Shown piece by piece: positions 6,252 through 7,436 of a stretch of 7,436 bases of DNA. How positions within the stretch are numbered: position 1 is the first letter of the stretch; each line of letters opens with the position of its first letter. The stretch comes from Bacteroidetes bacterium UBA4009. GTDB lineage: Bacteria; Bacteroidota; Bacteroidia; NS11-12g; UBA9320. The translations under genes were made by a program, and so were the position numbers. The notes under the pieces are model-generated. The model was given only the letters and a program-made list of their open reading frames with translations, was not told where the DNA came from and did no database searches. Where the stretch lies: NCBI GenBank assembly GCA_002384205.1, contig DGBH01000054.1, forward strand, positions 2,429 to 9,864, in the 5' to 3' direction.

Positions 6252-7436
6252 AAAAGTATTTAAAAATTATTAAATGTATTGTGCCAGTTTTTTCTAAACT
6301 GCTAGTGGGGAGAATAAAAAAGCTTTTATTTTTTTTATTTTGGTCGGCTCTTACTTTTGCCCAAACATCGCCTATATCCCTTGGCGAATTGCAACCATTT
6401 TGGAGAAGCCAGCCAGTATTAGGGCCGTATTTACAAGACGGCATAAATACAACAGAAATTCCAGATTTTATGTTGCAAACAGATTTTCCGTACCAAAAGC
6501 GTTCTTTCGCAAAAGAAGTTCCGTTTGCCGACAATTTATCCGTTGTAAGATTGTTAGGTGGGTATACTAGTTATCCGGGGATTTCAGGAAAGTTAACAGA
6601 CTCAACTTCTCCAGAAGGAATCGCCTTATTAGAAGAACTGCGAGCCTATGATTTTGTTTACAGAAATGATCTTGATGCATTGGTCTTTCGTCCAGAACTA
6701 ATTGAGGAGCGTTTACAGCCTTATTTTGGTCTTGGTTATGAAGATTTAACCATTGTATTAGATAACATTCCATGGGATTTAACAGAGAATCCATCATTTG
6801 GTTCTTTTGGTAATAAGGGGGTTCCAAATTCTTCCCAAGAATGGTATGATACTATAAGTGAACTGTGCACGACCTTGATAGGTATAATGGGCGCTGAAAA
6901 AGCAAACAAGCTGCGTTTTCGAATTGGGACAGAAATGAATGGTTTGGAACGATTTGATGGAACAGAAGACCAGTTTATTACACACTATGATTATGCGGCA
7001 GCTGCTATTGAAGCTATTTTACCTGGGGCTACTTTGAGTCTTTTTAATATTTCCTCCGCTAATTTGAATAATATCAATAATTTACACAACGTAGGGGCAT
7101 TTCGTGTACTCGATCATATTGCAAACGAAACGAACAGAAAAACGGGAATCCCATTAAATAATATTCCCAACGTTGTACCTGTTTCAAGATACTTTTATGA
7201 AGGCAGTGATTTAACAAATATAGTTACTGGTTTGGATCAAACATGGAATTATGTGAATGATGATATTCCAGGGTATCAAAACAATTTTTCAAGAGAAATT
7301 CATGAATTTGGAGGGCTAGCAGATTGGGATGCTGACCCTTCTACAAACAATGAAGGCGCTTTTGGAGGGGCAATGACTTTACAGTTGTTTTTGGGATATA
7401 TGGAAATTGGTATTGATCGAATTTATCATTGGAATG
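6248..7436 (+). CDS. Secreted clan GH-A, GH39-like glycoside hydrolase, 3'-truncated by the window edge
   Basis: I translated this frame by hand: it stays open from ATG 6248 to the end of the window (396 codons plus one base), so the gene continues to the right. The N-terminus is a signal peptide with core LLFFLFWSALTFA and cleavage after A38 (before QTSP). The n-region is unusually long; a GTG at 6305 would give a compact 20-residue signal peptide instead. The mature part looks like a TIM-barrel glycosidase: NLSVVRLLGGY, LTIVLDNIPWDL, then FRIGTEMNG with the candidate acid/base E229 (bases 6932-6934), DGTEDQFITHYDYAAAAIEAILPGA, and REIHEFGG with the candidate nucleophile E353 (7304-7306). 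The order, the GT-x-(D/E)QF..YD..A.AI...PGA stretch after the first Glu, and the 124-residue spacing resemble GH39 enzymes, where the first motif is normally NEPN. Activity is uncertain: beta-xylosidase, uronidase or a new exo/endo activity are all possible. PUL context suggests a carbohydrate substrate shared with the sulfatase and esterase. Confidence 0.8.
   Translation, partial: MKKYLKIIKCIVPVFSKLLVGRIKKLLFFLFWSALTFAQTSPISLGELQPFWRSQPVLGPYLQDGINTTEIPDFMLQTDFPYQKRSFAKEVPFADNLSVVRLLGGYTSYPGISGKLTDSTSPEGIALLEELRAYDFVYRNDLDALVFRPELIEERLQPYFGLGYEDLTIVLDNIPWDLTENPSFGSFGNKGVPNSSQEWYDTISELCTTLIGIMGAEKANKLRFRIGTEMNGLERFDGTEDQFITHYDYAAAAIEAILPGATLSLFNISSANLNNINNLHNVGAFRVLDHIANETNRKTGIPLNNIPNVVPVSRYFYEGSDLTNIVTGLDQTWNYVNDDIPGYQNNFSREIHEFGGLADWDADPSTNNEGAFGGAMTLQLFLGYMEIGIDRIYHWN

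Noticed and set aside
6329..6336. 8-T run as a phase-variation switch
   Set aside because: The run is short, AT-rich coding DNA produces such runs by chance, and the frame is intact; there is no comparative evidence of length change.
6223..6570. Open frames on both strands over the start of the GH39-like gene (6223-6534 minus; 6340-6570 plus)
   Set aside because: The real coding frame here is the one open from 6248 to the window end, with a signal peptide and glycosidase motifs. The other two have no motif and overlap it completely.

Overview
The window looks like a piece of a polysaccharide utilisation locus (PUL) from a marine-type Bacteroidota, most likely a flavobacterium. The grounds are low-GC DNA, no strong Shine-Dalgarno sequences, tightly packed same-strand genes, four consecutive products with Sec signal peptides, and a gene set typical of algal sulfated-glycan degradation. 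The taxonomic placement is inference. No SusC/SusD pair, regulator, RNA gene, CRISPR array or mobile element is visible.

Layout, all on the + strand: (1) the 3' part of a GH2 beta-mannosidase-like glycosidase that runs in from the left edge (1-1833); (2) a secreted sialate-O-acetylesterase/SASA-type carbohydrate esterase (1915-3321); (3) a secreted SUMF1-type formylglycine-generating enzyme with both active-site cysteines (3331-4422); (4) a secreted Cys-type S1 sulfatase with an extra C-terminal beta-rich domain (best start 4470, end 6251); (5) the 5' part of a secreted clan GH-A, GH39-like glycoside hydrolase that leaves through the right edge (6248-7436+). Gaps are 81, 9 and 47 bases, then a 4-base ATGA overlap, so genes 2-5 are very probably one transcript, and gene 1 probably belongs to it too.

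Together the genes suggest stepwise removal of acetyl groups (gene 2) and sulfate (gene 4), with exo- and possibly endo-cleavage of the backbone by the GH2 and GH39-like enzymes. The exported FGE would activate the sulfatase by oxidising its CxPxR cysteine to formylglycine. The most interesting points are the oxygen-dependent, apparently periplasmic sulfatase-maturation enzyme beside its likely client, and the poorly characterised GH39-like enzyme at the right end. The substrate cannot be fixed from this sequence; an acetylated, sulfated mannose-containing algal polysaccharide is a reasonable but unproven guess.
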